Positions 17,625-25,628 of a stretch of DNA of 64,000 bases are shown here, in pieces (positions within the stretch are counted from its first letter, which is position 1; every line of letters starts with the position of its first letter). The notes under the pieces were generated by a model. It had not been told where the DNA came from. It did not search any database and saw only the letters and a list, made by a program, of their open reading frames with translations. The stretch is from Sphingomonas sp. OK281 (lineage in GTDB: Bacteria; Pseudomonadota; Alphaproteobacteria; Sphingomonadales; Sphingomonadaceae), in contig NZ_FOVZ01000001.1 of NCBI RefSeq assembly GCF_900115295.1, positions 558,001 through 622,000 on the forward strand, in the 5' to 3' direction. Position numbers and translations under genes: made by a program.

Positions 17625-17690
17625 TCGGGTCAGTTTAAACGCTGCACCTTTCGTTTCAGACATAGACTATAGTCAGAGGACTAACCGAAC

Positions 17691-18485
17691 ATGATCACCA
17701 CCATTCTTGCAGCGGCAGCGCCCGCCGCAGCCGACGCCAACCCGTACGGCCTGCAAGCCGCACTCCGCGAAGGCGGCCTGATTTCGCAGACCGTGTTCGG
17801 CATCCTCGTGCTGATGTCGGTCGTGTCGTTCTACATCCTGTTCTCGAAGCTGTTCGAGCAGCAGAAGATCATTGGCCAGGGCAAGCGCGTCCGTCAGGCC
17901 TTCTGGTCGTCGAACAACCTCCGCGAAGGGTCGGCCAAGCTCGACAAGAACTCCGCCTACAAGCAGATCGTCGACGACGGTCTCGCCGCTCAGGAGCAGC
18001 ATTCGAAGCTGACCGATCCGGTCGAAGCCCATGACTGGCTGCACGGTTCGCTGGCGCGCTCGGAAGCCGCGATCAACTCGAAGCTGGGTGGCGGTCTCGC
18101 CTTCCTCGCGACGGTCGGTTCGGTCTCGCCGTTCATCGGTCTGTTCGGTACGGTTATCGGCATCTACCGCGCACTCGTGAAGATCGGTGCATCGGGTCAG
18201 GCGTCGATCGACAAGGTCGCAGGGCCGGTCGGTGAAGCACTGATCATGACTGCCCTCGGTCTGGTCGTCGCGGTTCCTGCCGTGTTGTCGTACAACTGGC
18301 TGCAGCGCCGCAACAAGTCGATCGCAGAGGACCTGTCGGCCTTCTCGAACGACGTGCTCGGCTTCCTCGCTTCGAACGGCGCCGTGCGTCCGTCGATGGC
18401 ATCGGCTGCCAAGCCGGTTTCGGCCAAGCCTGCCACGACGACCACGACCGCCGGCCAGACCGGTGGCGTACCGCGCGCCAACTAA
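17691..18485 (+). CDS. exbB: MotA/TolQ/ExbB proton channel protein
   Basis: 264-aa ExbB. An N-terminal span near residues 31-52 (ISQTVFGILVLMSVVSFYILF) is followed by a cytoplasmic loop, then two spans around 118-140 and 175-200. The conserved pattern ATVGSVSPFIGLFGTVIGIYRAL includes the G-x-x-G-T-V-x-G motif, and ALIMTALGLVVAVPAVLSYNW is the last channel helix. It assembles as a pentamer around ExbD. An unusually strong UUCG hairpin follows its stop codon. Confidence 0.96.
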   Translation: MITTILAAAAPAAADANPYGLQAALREGGLISQTVFGILVLMSVVSFYILFSKLFEQQKIIGQGKRVRQAFWSSNNLREGSAKLDKNSAYKQIVDDGLAAQEQHSKLTDPVEAHDWLHGSLARSEAAINSKLGGGLAFLATVGSVSPFIGLFGTVIGIYRALVKIGASGQASIDKVAGPVGEALIMTALGLVVAVPAVLSYNWLQRRNKSIAEDLSAFSNDVLGFLASNGAVRPSMASAAKPVSAKPATTTTTAGQTGGVPRAN

Positions 18486-18495
18486 GACGCGCAAA

Positions 18496-18527
18496 AGGCG
18501 GGGCTGCTGTTCGCAGCGGCCCCGCTT
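18496..18527 (+). promoter_or_regulatory. UUCG tetraloop hairpin between exbB and exbD
   Basis: GCGGGGC-U-GCUG, UUCG loop, CAGC-G-GCCCCGC makes a 12-bp stem with one U-G pair, extended by A-U and G-U pairs at the base. It begins 10 nt after the exbB stop. No U-run follows (UUCAUUG), so it is not a classical terminator. It probably acts as an RNA 3'-end stabiliser or partial attenuator that sets the ExbB:ExbD ratio. Confidence 0.7.
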
Positions 18528-18578
18528 CATTGCCGCCGGCGGTTCCGGTGGCGATTATATGGATAGGATAGTTCGCAC

Positions 18579-19055
18579 ATGGCGATGAGTGTTGGTGGCG
18601 ATTCCACCGAGAGTTCGATATCGGACATCAATACGACGCCGCTGGTCGACGTCATGCTCGTGCTCCTGATCATCTTCCTGGTGACGACGACCGTCGCGGT
18701 CCAGGCAGTGCAGCTGAAGCTGCCGGATGTTCGCTTCGATCCGACGATGACCAAGCCAGAGAACGTCTCGCTGTCGGTGACGTCGGCCAACGGCCAGTGC
18801 CAGGTGTATTGGGGTCTCTCGCCAGTGACTCACGAAGAGTTGCTGCAGCGGGCCGTCGACAAGCTGAAGGCGGAAATCGCGCGTCAGGGCGGCGTCAATG
18901 CCGTTGGTCTCGAACTGCCCGAGGCGCACATCCGCGGCGACGTGAACGCACCGTATCGCTGCATCGGCGCCACGATCTACACGATGCAGCAGGCCGGGTT
19001 CGCTCGGGTCGGCTTCATCTCCGAACCGCCTCCCGGCGGGACCACCGAACGCTGA
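18579..19055 (+). CDS. exbD: ExbD/TolR family biopolymer transporter (first copy)
   Basis: 158-aa protein with a single N-terminal span (about 25-45: VMLVLLIIFLVTTTVAVQ) preceded by DINTTPLVDVMLVLLI. The membrane Asp of PLVDV is the proton-carrying residue of ExbD. The periplasmic domain contains three Cys residues and ends in a Pro/Gly-rich tail. It probably forms dimers inside the ExbB pentamer. The two ExbD copies differ clearly and may form a heterodimer. Confidence 0.94.
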   Translation: MAMSVGGDSTESSISDINTTPLVDVMLVLLIIFLVTTTVAVQAVQLKLPDVRFDPTMTKPENVSLSVTSANGQCQVYWGLSPVTHEELLQRAVDKLKAEIARQGGVNAVGLELPEAHIRGDVNAPYRCIGATIYTMQQAGFARVGFISEPPPGGTTER

Positions 19056-19101
19056 TGCCGAACGCTGATGGTCGCTCGGACGTATTTAGGAGTAGCATAA
19101 A

Positions 19102-19530
19102 ATGGCAATGAGCGGCGGCAAAGAAGACGGCGCGCCGATGATGGAAATGAACATGACGCCGTTGATCGACGTCCTGCTCGTTCTCCTCATCATGTTCATC
19201 ATCACGATCCCGATCCAGACGCACGCGGTCAAGGTCGACCTTCCGGTCAACAGCAAGAACCAGCCGCAGAACCCGGTCGATCCCCAGAAGAACAAGATCT
19301 CGATCGATGCCGCTGGTGTGGTCGCGTGGAACGGTTCGCCGGTCGACGAAGTCACGCTGCGCCAGTATCTGGATCAGTCTGCTGGCATGACGCCCGAGCC
19401 TGAACTCCACTTCCAGCCCGATCCGCAGTCGAAGTACGAAGTGGTCGATCGCACGCTGGCCGTCATCAAGCGGTCTGCGATCACCAAGCTCGGCTTCATC
19501 GGCAACGAGCAGTACCGCAACGACTTCTAG
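19102..19530 (+). CDS. exbD: ExbD/TolR family biopolymer transporter (second copy)
   Basis: 142-aa ExbD paralogue, 46 bp after the first. NMTPLIDVLLVLLIMFIITIPIQTHAV contains the membrane Asp in PLIDV. The periplasmic part has KVDLPVN and a C-terminal YEVVDRTLAVIKRSAITKLGFIGNEQY similar to other ExbD proteins. It lacks the Cys residues of the first copy. AGGAG precedes the ATG. A strong intrinsic terminator follows 44 bp downstream. Confidence 0.95.
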   Translation: MAMSGGKEDGAPMMEMNMTPLIDVLLVLLIMFIITIPIQTHAVKVDLPVNSKNQPQNPVDPQKNKISIDAAGVVAWNGSPVDEVTLRQYLDQSAGMTPEPELHFQPDPQSKYEVVDRTLAVIKRSAITKLGFIGNEQYRNDF

Positions 19531-19573
19531 GTCGCTCCGCGACCGGCATCGAAGCGTACAGTATCGAACTTCC

Positions 19574-19605
19574 AAAGGGCGGTCCTCCGGGGCCGCCCTT
19601 TTTCT
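19574..19605 (+). terminator. Rho-independent terminator of the tonB-exbB-exbD-exbD operon
   Basis: AAAGGGCGG-TCC, loop TCCG, GGG-CCGCCCTTT forms a 12-bp stem (one T-G pair) followed by a TTCTTT tract. It lies just past the second exbD stop. Confidence 0.9.
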
Positions 19606-19822
19606 TTGCGTGGTTGTGGCCGGGCGGTGACCGGGCCGGGGTGGAGCGGCGTGGCGTGGCGTGGCGTGGCGCAACGTAGAGCGGGGCGGGGCGCATTTCC
19701 GCCGCAGGATTATGCGTGCGCCTTTTCGAACTTGATCAATGTACTTGTATGACAGTCATCGAAGTGACACACCGTTGTCACAAAAATGAAACCTTCCGAT
19801 ACGCGAAGGTCAGTGGAGATGG
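19606..19822. other. Non-coding spacer with a pentanucleotide-like tandem GTGGC run
   Basis: Between the exbD terminator and the 19823 gene. It holds about four to five copies of GTGGC near 19648-19672 (GCGTGGCGTGGCGTGGCGTGGC) and an AT-richer segment from about 19735 that should be the promoter of the next gene. No gene is seen. Confidence 0.5.
19764..19781. promoter_or_regulatory. Inverted repeat GTGACA-N6-TGTCAC, candidate operator
   Basis: Perfect 6-bp arms are separated by CACCGT, in AT-rich DNA 41 bp upstream of the start of the 19823 gene. The spacing and size fit a dimeric regulator site. No regulator gene is adjacent, so the binding protein is unknown. Confidence 0.45.
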
Positions 19823-20185
19823 ATGATGCGCAAGACCGTCCTGTTCGTTCTAGCAACCGTGGGTGCCGCGACTCCGGCGTTGGCGGGTCAGTCGGCGTCG
19901 GTCGATCGCACTGGCTACACCGCGATCGCGGCAGGTGACCTTTCGATGGCGGAACAGCGAATCGTCGCCGAGCGAAAGATCTTCCCGCAGCGGCCCGAAC
20001 TGATGCTTAATCTAGCGTCGGTGTATCACCGTACCGGACGCGAGTCGGAGGCGCGTGCGCTGTATGCAGCCGTGCTGGAGCGGCCCGCCGTCGCGATGGA
20101 TTTGCCATCGGGGGCGGTGGTTTCGTCGCACGATCTCGCAAGCCGTGCCTTGGCGCGGCAGTCGCAGCAGATCGCGACTCGGTGA
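19823..20185 (+). CDS. Exported TPR-like small protein, 120 aa
   Basis: MMRKTVLFVLATVGAATPALAGQ is a Sec signal peptide cleaved after ALA. The mature part contains one to one-and-a-half TPR-like units: YTAIAAGDLSMAEQRIVAE and PELMLNLASVYHRTGRESEARALYAAVL, where the second fits the TPR consensus well. It could bind peptides in the periplasm. Two ATGs (19823, 19826) are possible. It stands alone between the exbD terminator and a repeat-rich spacer. Confidence 0.8.
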   Translation: MMRKTVLFVLATVGAATPALAGQSASVDRTGYTAIAAGDLSMAEQRIVAERKIFPQRPELMLNLASVYHRTGRESEARALYAAVLERPAVAMDLPSGAVVSSHDLASRALARQSQQIATR

Positions 20186-20270
20186 GCGTTCGCGCGCGGT
20201 CATGATCGGGAGGGTTTGCGACGGCGATTAGGATGGCGCGCGGCCTTGCTTGAATGCTTGCGCGTCTTTC

Positions 20271-20329
20271 CTTGTTCTCCCGCGAAAGCGGGAGCCCAGC
20301 CTGGGTCCCCGCCTTCGCCGGGAAACAAG
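20271..20329. repeat. Family A inverted repeat (CTCCCGCGAAAGCGGGAG type)
   Basis: Reads CTTGTTCTCCCGCGAAAGC ... GCCTTCGCCGGGAAACAAG. Outer arms CTTGTT and AACAAG pair, inner arms pair with a few mismatches. First of about eight members of this family in the window. Confidence 0.85.
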
Positions 20330-20525
20330 CTTCGGCATCGGTATCTGTCGAGCGGCGAGCCGTTATGGGCCGTAAAGCACGATGCCGTATGGATGTTCTG
20401 TCACGGCAGCGAGGGCGGAACCGTCCGCGGTTGGGCCGCATACCGACGACGTGTCCTACTTGCCCAGGTACGACCTCACCGTCGTCGTTAGCTGGAAACC
20501 CGTCTACCTCGACAAGTACCGCACT

Positions 20526-20623
20526 ACCCCGGCGAAGGCTGGGGCCCAGTTGGGAATGCTGCCAACTGAGCGGTGAGCGTTATTACTGAGACCTCACCAC
20601 TTGGGCCCCGGCCTTCGCCGGGG
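20526..20623. repeat. Family A inverted repeat, long-loop variant
   Basis: CCCCGGCGAAGGCTGGGGCCC pairs with GGGCCCCGGCCTTCGCCGGGG about 60 bp later. The central part differs from the short members. Confidence 0.85.
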
Positions 20624-20777
20624 GGTGTGGTACGGAATGAGGTCGGATTACCCCACCTCAGGATGGCTGGGACCTTGTCGTAAGGGAGCTTCGATATTCG
20701 GAGGCAAAGGGCGCCGGTCGACCCAGTAACAGAAGTCCGAGCTCGAACTCTTGGCGGCCGCCAGCGTCACTCCGAAC

Positions 20778-20845
20778 CCCAAGCCCAAGCCCAAGCCCAA
20801 GCCCAAGCCCAAGCCCAAGCCCAAGCCCAAGCCCAAGCCCAAGCC
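20778..20845. repeat. Hexanucleotide microsatellite (CCCAAG)n, about 11 units
   Basis: Ten perfect AAGCCC units (20781-20840) flanked by CCC and AAGCC, 68 bp in all. It touches the dcd stop codon (complement of CTA at 20845-20847). Slipped-strand changes would alter the 3' UTR but not the dcd reading frame itself. Confidence 0.95.
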
Positions 20846-21399
20846 TAGAGCCGCGGCAACGTCACCCCGCGCTGACCCATGTATTTCCCCGCTCGATCCT
20901 TGTAGCTCACCTCGCAGGGTTCGTTCCCCTTGAGGAACAGGAACTGGCATGCACCCTCATTGGCATAGATCTTGGCCGGCAGCGGCGTGGTGTTGGAGAA
21001 CTCCAGCGTCACATGCCCCTCCCATTCCGGCTCCAGCGGCGTCACGTTGACGATGATGCCGCACCGCGCGTAGGTCGATTTGCCGAGGCAGATCACCAGC
21101 ACGTCGCGGGGTACGCGGAAATATTCGACGGTGCGGGCGAGCGCGAAACTGTTCGGCGGGATGATGCAGACGTCGGTCTTGCGGTCGACGAAGCTGTTGG
21201 CTGCGAAGTCCTTCGGGTCGACGATCGCGCTGTCGACGTTGGTGAAGATCTTGAACTCGTCGGCAACGCGCGCATCGTATCCATAGGACGATAGCCCGTA
21301 CGAGATGCAGCCGTCGCGGCGCTGTGCTTCGTGGAACGGTTCGATCATCGCATCGCCCAGCGCGCGCTCGCGGATCCAGCGGTCGGACATCACGGACAT
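20845..21399 (-). CDS. dcd: dCTP deaminase
   Basis: 184-aa Dcd, which deaminates dCTP to dUTP (main dUMP route in most proteobacteria). It begins [14 protein letters not shown] and contains [12 protein letters not shown], the nucleotide-binding [10 protein letters not shown] and the catalytic Glu in VTLEFSN, then GACQFLFL. Length is typical for the mono-functional enzyme. AGGGAG precedes ATG 21399, which is chosen over an upstream in-frame codon. The stop codon TAG is directly followed by the CCCAAG microsatellite. Confidence 0.97.
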   Translation of the reverse strand: MSVMSDRWIRERALGDAMIEPFHEAQRRDGCISYGLSSYGYDARVADEFKIFTNVDSAIVDPKDFAANSFVDRKTDVCIIPPNSFALARTVEYFRVPRDVLVICLGKSTYARCGIIVNVTPLEPEWEGHVTLEFSNTTPLPAKIYANEGACQFLFLKGNEPCEVSYKDRAGKYMGQRGVTLPRL

Positions 21400-21607
21400 G
21401 GCAACTCCCTTTTCGCGAGCGGCTTTCGCGCGGATGCGGTCAGACGGCAAGAGGGACGAGCCGAATCACGTCTATCCTCGTCCACGATGCCTCTACGAAG
21501 CGTCGCCTCCCGCGCGTTGGCTATTGATGCGGTCGGGCGGTGGCGTCACAATGCGGCGTCACGATCGCCACGATCGAGACTGCGCCATCGGTGCTGGCCC
21601 GGTGGCT

Positions 21608-22312
21608 ATGAGGGAAGCTGGCTTGAAGTTCATCGAGACCCCGTCACCCAATTTCGACGATCGTTCGCTGCCGATCACGATGATCGTGCTGCACTATACC
21701 GGAATGCAAGACGGCGCGTCGGCGATCGCTCGGCTGCGCGATCCCGAGGCGAAGGTATCCTCTCATTATCTGGTCGAGGAAGACGGCACGGTCCTGCGGA
21801 TGGTCGCGGAGGACAAGCGCGCCTGGCACGCGGGCAAATCGCACTGGCGCGACGTCGAGGACGTCAACTCGGCGAGCGTCGGCATCGAGATCGTCAATCC
21901 CGGCCACGAGTTCGGCTATCGCCCGTTCCCCCTTGAGCAGATTGCGTCGGTCGTGGCGCTGGTCGCCGAGATCAAGGACCGCCACGAGATCACGCGCGGC
22001 AACATCGTCGGCCATTCGGATATCGCACCGGTGCGCAAACGCGATCCGGGCGAGCTGTTTCCGTGGCACGAACTGGCACGGCGTCGGCTGGCGTTGCCGC
22101 GACCGACCAAGAATCTGATGGACCCGGGCTGGACCGAAGGCGGCTTCTGCCTCGCGCTCGAACGGTTCGGCTACGATGTCGAGAACCGGATGGCGGCGAC
22201 GATGGCGTTCCAGCGGCGCTTCCGTCCCGAACTGGTCGATGGCGAGGTCGACGCGGAGTGCCGGTGTATCCTGCTGGCGCTGTTGCTGCCGAAACCGATG
22301 GGTGACGACTGA
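21608..22312 (+). CDS. N-acetylmuramoyl-L-alanine amidase (Amidase_2), AmpD/AmiD-like
   Basis: 234-aa zinc amidase. ITMIVLHYTGMQDG contains the first zinc His. AWHAGKSHWRDVEDVNSASVGIEIVNPGHEFGY is the family core with the Glu, and IVGHSDIAPVRKRDPGELFPW holds the second His and the DPG of the zinc site. A C-terminal three-helix segment (about 175-230) resembles a peptidoglycan-binding domain. No signal peptide is evident, so a cytoplasmic muropeptide-recycling role (AmpD-like) is likely, though an undetected start or signal is possible. ATG 21608 chosen. Confidence 0.93.
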   Translation: MREAGLKFIETPSPNFDDRSLPITMIVLHYTGMQDGASAIARLRDPEAKVSSHYLVEEDGTVLRMVAEDKRAWHAGKSHWRDVEDVNSASVGIEIVNPGHEFGYRPFPLEQIASVVALVAEIKDRHEITRGNIVGHSDIAPVRKRDPGELFPWHELARRRLALPRPTKNLMDPGWTEGGFCLALERFGYDVENRMAATMAFQRRFRPELVDGEVDAECRCILLALLLPKPMGDD

Positions 22313-22320
22313 CGTCTTTC

Positions 22321-22430
22321 TCCCCTCCCTGAAAGGGAGGGGTTGGGGGTGGGTCGGTTTCCGTATCATGGGACGGTCGCGACCAAAGCTGGCCGACCCA
22401 CCCCCAGCCCCTCCCTTTCAGGGAGGGGAG
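22321..22430. repeat. Family B inverted repeat (CCCTCCCTGAAAGGGAGGGG type)
   Basis: Left arm CCCCTCCCTGAAAGGGAGGG plus TTGGGGGTGGGTCGG; right arm CCGACCCACCCCCAGCCCC plus CTCCCTTTCAGGGAGG. Each end is itself a hairpin. First of five members in the window. Confidence 0.9.
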
Positions 22431-22497
22431 AGCGGTTGGAAAGCGCCCCCACTAAAAACGGTGGTGCATCGCCCGCACCCGCGCTAGGGCTCGCCTC

Positions 22498-22879
22498 GCC
22501 AGAGGGTCGGGCGGCCGCGGGTGTTTTCGGACACGCGAGGAAAGTCCGGGCTCCGCGAAACGACGGTGCCGGGTAACGCCCGGCGAGGGTGACCTCAGGG
22601 AAAGTGCCACAGAGAGCAGACGGCCAACCCTCGGCGCAAGCCGGGGCGGTCAGAGTGAAAGGGTGCGGTAAGAGCGCACCGCGCGCCTGGTAACAGGGGC
22701 GGCACGGCAAACCCCACCGGGAGCAAGATCGAATAGGGGTGGCACATGGGCTTCGTTTCAGCTCGTCACCCGGGTTGATTGCTTGAGGCGGCGGGCAACC
22801 GTCGTCCTAGAGGAATGGTCGCCTAACTTTCGACCGAAGGGTCGGAAATGGACAGAACCCGGCTTACAGACCCTCTGGC
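22498..22879 (+). ncRNA. rnpB: RNase P RNA (bacterial class A)
   Basis: The universal 5' motif GAGGAAAGTCCGGGCTCC is at about 22550-22567 and the 3' motif ACAGAACCCGGCTTACAG at about 22852-22869. Ends are set by the perfect P1 pairing GCCAGAGGGTC (22498-22508) with GACCCTCTGGC (22869-22879). The P4 partners, the J-region GAAAGGGTGCGGTAAGAGCGCACCGCGC and the AAACCCCACCGGGAGCAA segment are all present. Length 382 nt is normal. It is the catalytic RNA for 5' tRNA processing. Confidence 0.97.
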
Positions 22880-22944
22880 ATCCTTCTTCGAACCATTGCA
22901 AACTGCGAGCAATTGACGCGCAAGGTTGCGACGTGGGGGATGCG

Positions 22945-24927
22945 ATGCGGTTCGACAGGGTAGGGGCCTTTGGCGCGGGGATGGCAGCGGTCGCCGCTGC
23001 GACGGTCCAGGTGGCAGCCCCGGTAGCGGCGCAGATCCCTGCGACGACGGTACAACAGGATTTCGACGCGGCCGCGGCACTCGACACGAAGGGCGACAAG
23101 GCCGGCGCACTCGCCGCCTGGCAAAAACTTGAGGCCCGCACCAAGCCGGGGTCGCGCAGCCGCGGCGTCGCGCTGATCCGCAAGAGCGCCGCGCTGTTCA
23201 AGCTCGATCGCTCCGACGACGCCGTCACGGCGGCCCGTGCGGGGCTTGCGCTCCTCCCGGCCAGCGATCCGACGCTCGCCGAGGACCGCTGGCGTGCCTA
23301 TTACGATCTCGGCATCATTGCGGAGAACGCGCTCGACTATGCCGGTGCAGCCGATTCCTACGCGAGCGCCGAGACAGCCGCGGATACGCCTTCGCTGAAA
23401 GCCGCGTCGATGCTGGCGTTGGCGAACACCAAGACGTTCACCGACCCCGCAGCCGCCGAGGCGGCGCTCGTCCGGGTCGACGCGCTGTTGAAGGCGGCCA
23501 AAGTCGATGGCAAACTGAAAGCGCTGGTCGCGCGTCGCCACGCCATCCTGCTGCTCAATCGTGGCGCCTACGAACCGGCACGCGTCTATGCCGTCGACGC
23601 GGTCAAACAGCTTGGTGGCTTGACGTCGCAAACCGACGTGAACGACGTTTCGGCGCGTTCCGATGCGGCAATCGCCTCGCTATTGGCGGGCAAGCCCGAC
23701 GAAGCGCGCCGCTACATGGCGATGACCGGGGCCGGGCGGTTGACCAAGGGCGAGTTTGATCCGGCCGTGCAGATGGACGTACCGCCCTGTGGCGGCGAGG
23801 CCGATTTGCGCCCCGCGGACATGGCGGTGGTCGAGTTCACGATCGGCGACGACGGCGTAGTGAGCGCGGTCTCGCCGATCTATGCGGCGGGCGGCGGTGC
23901 GGTCGCGCTCGAATTCGCACGCGCCGTCCGCGACTGGTCGTGGACGCCCGAGCAAGTCAAGGCTCTGCCGGCGTTCTTCCGCTACAATGTCCGCGTCGAG
24001 ATGCGCTGTTCCACCGCGTTCGAGCGTCCGTCGATCACCAAGTTCCTCGACGCCGACATGGCGACATGGCTCGAATCGAAGGGCCTCGCGCTGCCGACCG
24101 AGGACCGTGGGGCGGATGCGGTCGCGGTCGTTCGCCAGCGCGCGGCGCTTGCCGCGGCGGAAGCGAAGTCCGGGACCACTTCGCTCGCCGTGCTGCCACC
24201 GCTTTATCAACTCGTGAACAACGCGGTCGTCGGGCGCGAGGAGAGCAACCTTCTGGCGCGTCGTGCGCTCGCGATCGCCGCGGCGCAGGGCGCGCCGCCG
24301 ACCGCGCGACTGCCGCTCGACATAAGCGTCCGCGAGACCGACAGCGCGGACGGCTGGAAGGATGGCGCATACGCACGGGCCGTCACGCCGCTGCTGTCGA
24401 TGCCGGTGTACGCGAACGATCCCAAGGCGCGGTCGGCGATCCTGTTGCTGATTGCCGAGCGGACCGAGTCGCGCAGCCGCCGCACCGTTCTGTTGCAAGA
24501 GGTCACCGACGACAAGCGCCTCGTCGCGAACGATCCGCTCCGCGTCGGTGCGCTGATTCGCCTTGCCTCGCTTCAGCAAGAGGCCGGCGAGACCGCTACC
24601 GCGCGTGCGACGTTCGAACGGTCGGGGCTGGCTGCGAACCAATGCGCGATCCTCGATGCGCCACCACATTTCCTGTCGGCGGGGGGCGTGTTCCCGAACG
24701 AAGCGATGGCCTGGGGCTTCGAAGGCTGGACCAAGACGCAGTTCGACGTCGATGCCAACGGCCGCGTCTTGAACCAGCGCGCTGTGCTCAGCTATCCCCC
24801 GTTCGTGTTCACCAAGGCGGGCGTGCAGACGGTGGCGGGCGCCCGGTGGAGCAAGACCTTCCGCCCCGATGGCGGCGTCGGTTGCGGCGGGCTGTCGCAG
24901 CAGGTGCGGTTCAAGATGCCGGGGTGA
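22945..24927 (+). CDS. Exported TPR protein with two TonB-C-like domains, 660 aa
   Basis: A signal-like N terminus (MRFDRVGAFGAGMAAVAAATVQVAAPVAAQ) precedes a TPR-like helical region (about 35-260) with repeated A-L-A-x-W-Q-K-L-E patterns. A first TonB-C-like module is near 265-350 (PPCGGEADLRPADMAVVEFTI ... WSWTPEQVKALPAFFRYNV). A second is near 575-660 (FEGWTKTQFDVDANGRVLNQRAVLSYPPFVF ... RWSKTFRP). The region between is helical. TonB-C modules in exported proteins may bind receptors. No TonB transmembrane anchor is visible, so its role with the 16.9-19.5 kb TonB system is inference. ATG 22945 lies just after rnpB. Confidence 0.8.
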   Translation: MRFDRVGAFGAGMAAVAAATVQVAAPVAAQIPATTVQQDFDAAAALDTKGDKAGALAAWQKLEARTKPGSRSRGVALIRKSAALFKLDRSDDAVTAARAGLALLPASDPTLAEDRWRAYYDLGIIAENALDYAGAADSYASAETAADTPSLKAASMLALANTKTFTDPAAAEAALVRVDALLKAAKVDGKLKALVARRHAILLLNRGAYEPARVYAVDAVKQLGGLTSQTDVNDVSARSDAAIASLLAGKPDEARRYMAMTGAGRLTKGEFDPAVQMDVPPCGGEADLRPADMAVVEFTIGDDGVVSAVSPIYAAGGGAVALEFARAVRDWSWTPEQVKALPAFFRYNVRVEMRCSTAFERPSITKFLDADMATWLESKGLALPTEDRGADAVAVVRQRAALAAAEAKSGTTSLAVLPPLYQLVNNAVVGREESNLLARRALAIAAAQGAPPTARLPLDISVRETDSADGWKDGAYARAVTPLLSMPVYANDPKARSAILLLIAERTESRSRRTVLLQEVTDDKRLVANDPLRVGALIRLASLQQEAGETATARATFERSGLAANQCAILDAPPHFLSAGGVFPNEAMAWGFEGWTKTQFDVDANGRVLNQRAVLSYPPFVFTKAGVQTVAGARWSKTFRPDGGVGCGGLSQQVRFKMPG

Positions 24928-24941
24928 GTGGGCGCCTGCCG

Positions 24942-24965
24942 ATCCTCCCCCTGCCGGGGGAGGAT
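24942..24965. terminator. Strong hairpin between convergent genes
   Basis: ATCCTCCCCC, loop TGCC, GGGGGAGGAT: a perfect 10-bp stem between the 22945 gene and the convergent carbonic anhydrase. Lacks a T-run on either side, so it may act as a transcription barrier in both directions. Confidence 0.6.
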
Positions 24966-24989
24966 GAGCGAGACGCGGATTCCGCCGGC

Positions 24990-25628
24990 CTACACCAACA
25001 CCTTGTCCGGCCGGCCGACCTCTTCGAGCACGGTCGTCGAATCGATCTCCATCATCGGTTTGATAAGCCCGTCGCGGATATCGTAGACCCAGCCGTGGAG
25101 CAGCACTTCCTGCCCGCGTGCGAACGCGCCCTGGATCGTCGCGGTGCGCGCGAGCCTCACGAGCTGGTCGCGGACATTGACCTCGACCAGCCGGTTGACC
25201 TTCTGCTCGCGGTCGGGCTGGGCGTCGATCTCGTCGGCATGGTCGTGCAGCACGCAGCGCGCGGTCTTCAGCCAGTCGTCGACCGGCCCGGTGGTGCCGC
25301 CGTCCAGCGTCGCGCGGATCCCGCCGCACGCATAATGGCCGCAGATGATGATGTGCCGCACGCCGAGCACGTCGATCGCATATTGCAGCACGGACATCAG
25401 GTTCATGTCGTCGTCGTTGACGAGGTTGGCGATGTTGCGGTGAATGAACATGTTGCCGGGCGGCGTCATCGTCATCTGTTCCGGGCCGACGCGGCTGTCC
25501 GAGCAGCCGATCCACAGGAACTCCGGGTTCTGGCCGACCAGCTGGCGCTGGAAGAAGTCGGCGCTCTCCTCGATGATCTCGGCCGCCCACGCCTTGTTGG
25601 CGAGCAGGAGCTGCTTGTACTGCCTCAT
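24990..25628 (-). CDS. can: Beta-class carbonic anhydrase
   Basis: 212-aa zinc enzyme interconverting CO2 and bicarbonate. Zinc and active-site residues are C42 and D44 (in CSDSR), H98 and C101 (GHYACGG). PPGNMFIHRNIANLV is also typical. The ATG at 25628 overlaps the SulP stop by 4 bp, so the anhydrase is translated from a SulP-can message. With SulP it likely feeds bicarbonate to biosynthetic carboxylases. Confidence 0.97.
   Translation of the reverse strand: MRQYKQLLLANKAWAAEIIEESADFFQRQLVGQNPEFLWIGCSDSRVGPEQMTMTPPGNMFIHRNIANLVNDDDMNLMSVLQYAIDVLGVRHIIICGHYACGGIRATLDGGTTGPVDDWLKTARCVLHDHADEIDAQPDREQKVNRLVEVNVRDQLVRLARTATIQGAFARGQEVLLHGWVYDIRDGLIKPMMEIDSTTVLEEVGRPDKVLV

Larger units (their letters stand above)
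20186..20844. other. 659-bp gene-free, repeat-rich spacer
   Basis: No convincing gene is present. The stretch holds two inverted repeats of the CCCGCGAAGGCGGG family and ends in a hexanucleotide microsatellite against the dcd stop codon. Short open frames here have no ribosome binding site and are mirrored by repeats. Confidence 0.7.

Noticed and set aside
20751..20933. Lys-Pro repeat protein read from the CCCAAG microsatellite
   Set aside because: It is only the translation of the microsatellite and antisense of the dcd end, with no ribosome site.
23680..25590. 636-codon minus-strand frame across the TPR/TonB-C gene
   Set aside because: It covers the reverse of a well-supported gene and the out-of-frame carbonic anhydrase. 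Composition is Arg-rich with no family match.
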